Below are positions 6,249 through 6,740 of a stretch of DNA of 6,740 bases, in pieces (positions within the stretch are counted from its first letter, which is position 1; each line of letters opens with the position of its first letter). Below the pieces are notes generated by a model that was not told where the DNA came from, did no database searches, and was given only the letters and a program-made list of their open reading frames with translations. The stretch comes from Gordonia sp. UBA5067. GTDB lineage: Bacteria > Actinomycetota > Actinomycetes > Mycobacteriales > Mycobacteriaceae. The DNA lies in NCBI RefSeq assembly GCF_002414845.1, contig NZ_DIAX01000020.1, positions 1-6,740 on the forward strand, in the 5' to 3' direction. The position numbers were made by a program, and so were the translations under genes.

Positions 6249-6740
6249 GCAGGGCGCTGGCGATCGCACGCAGTCACGCCGACGCAGGGGTGTCGGCGCT
6301 GCTCGTCGTCGCGAGCGACGGGCACGAGTGGGTGGCGCATCGCGTTGCCGGTGCGTCTGCGGAATCGGCCAGCACTGTGCTGCGCGGCGACCGGGCGACC
6401 GTGATCGGCCGATTGTCGGGCGCAGCCTCGGGAGTCGACCTCGTCGTCGTCGACGCCCCACCGCAATGGGCGCGTACCGCACTGCGCACGGTCGTCTCGG
6501 CAGTCGGCACTCCGCGGATCGTGGCCGTGGACCCAGCGCTACTGCAGCGCTTCGGCGCTCATCGCCCGCTTCCTCCGGTCGCGACGGCCGGGGCGGGGTT
6601 CGTCCATCGCCGGGCGCGACGATGGCCGGTGGGATTGGCGGCAGTGATCCTCGTCCTCATGGTTGCGGTCGGCGCGGGGCTGGCCCGATCACGCTCGCCA
6701 TCGGCTGCCGCGACGATGGTCGGCGGGGTCCGGGTCGACG
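6245..6740 (+). CDS. Type VII secretion-associated protein, Rv3446c family (partial, 3' end off window)
   Basis: A single-pass membrane protein that accompanies eccC in ESX-4 loci; the role of the family is unknown. 165 codons are visible. Residues 1-126 are a small cytoplasmic part with alternating hydrophobic strands (VSALLVVASDG, VDLVVVDAPPQW, PRIVAVDPALL). A basic patch HRRARRW (121-127) precedes one hydrophobic helix (about 128-147, VGLAAVILVLMVAVGAGLA), predicting N-in/C-out topology. The sequence then begins VGGVRVD (159-165), which resembles the entry to the extracytoplasmic domain of this family, and is cut by the window edge. The ATG at 6245 overlaps the eccC stop as ATGA with only a weak GGCGAGCGAG upstream, so translation is likely coupled to eccC. 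The family call rests mainly on position directly after an ESX-4-type eccC, on topology and on the post-helix motif; sequence identity to Rv3446c was not tested. The cytoplasmic part seems shorter than I recall for the family. Confidence 0.75.
   Translation, partial: MSRALAIARSHADAGVSALLVVASDGHEWVAHRVAGASAESASTVLRGDRATVIGRLSGAASGVDLVVVDAPPQWARTALRTVVSAVGTPRIVAVDPALLQRFGAHRPLPPVATAGAGFVHRRARRWPVGLAAVILVLMVAVGAGLARSRSPSAAATMVGGVRVD

Noticed and set aside
1..6740. Search for tRNA/rRNA, insertion sequences, CRISPR arrays, integrase genes and rho-independent terminators
   Set aside because: None was seen. Genes are tightly packed and uniform in composition, with no sign of recent transfer; no gene 3' end in the window is followed by non-coding sequence where a terminator could sit.

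Overview
This is a very GC-rich actinobacterial window holding the core of a type VII (ESX) secretion locus. Gene order and orientation match the ESX-4 class: a divergent pair with eccD and mycP on the minus strand, and eccC plus an Rv3446c-family type VII secretion-associated protein gene on the plus strand. This is the layout of the M. tuberculosis ESX-4 locus (mycP4, eccD4 | eccC4, Rv3446c, then esxU/esxT). GC-rich wobble positions, GTG starts and ESX-4 gene content point to the Mycobacteriales (for example Gordonia, Williamsia, Nocardia, Rhodococcus or relatives). The genus cannot be fixed from the sequence alone.

Layout, left to right. Positions 1-641 (minus) carry the N-terminal 213 codons of a mycosin serine protease; its 3' part, including the catalytic Ser, lies off the left edge. 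It overlaps eccD (638-2065, minus) by four bases. EccD is a complete 475-residue protein with a ubiquitin-like N-terminus and 11 predicted membrane helices. A 190-bp divergent intergenic region (2066-2255) follows; it must hold the control signals for both arms, although no clear promoter could be recognised. eccC (2256-6248, plus) is a complete, unsplit 1330-residue EccC with two membrane helices and three FtsK/SpoIIIE-type ATPase domains. It overlaps by four bases (ATGA) the start of the last gene (6245 to the right edge). That gene encodes a single-pass membrane protein of the Rv3446c family, cut off just after its membrane helix.

How the genes work together. In known ESX systems EccC is the motor that recognises and drives WXG100/Esx-type substrates. 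EccD builds most of the inner-membrane pore vestibule, and the mycosin caps the periplasmic side and stabilises the complex. The Rv3446c-family protein is a regular ESX-4 companion of unknown role. The substrates (esxU/esxT-like) and eccB would be expected just outside the window.

The system itself is known. The parts that merit a second look are a perfect 12-bp inverted repeat placed at the ribosome-binding site of both divergent genes, with a short palindrome exactly at its midpoint; a non-canonical P-loop in the third ATPase of EccC; an altered residue beside the catalytic His of the mycosin; and an apparently shortened cytoplasmic part in the Rv3446c-family protein.
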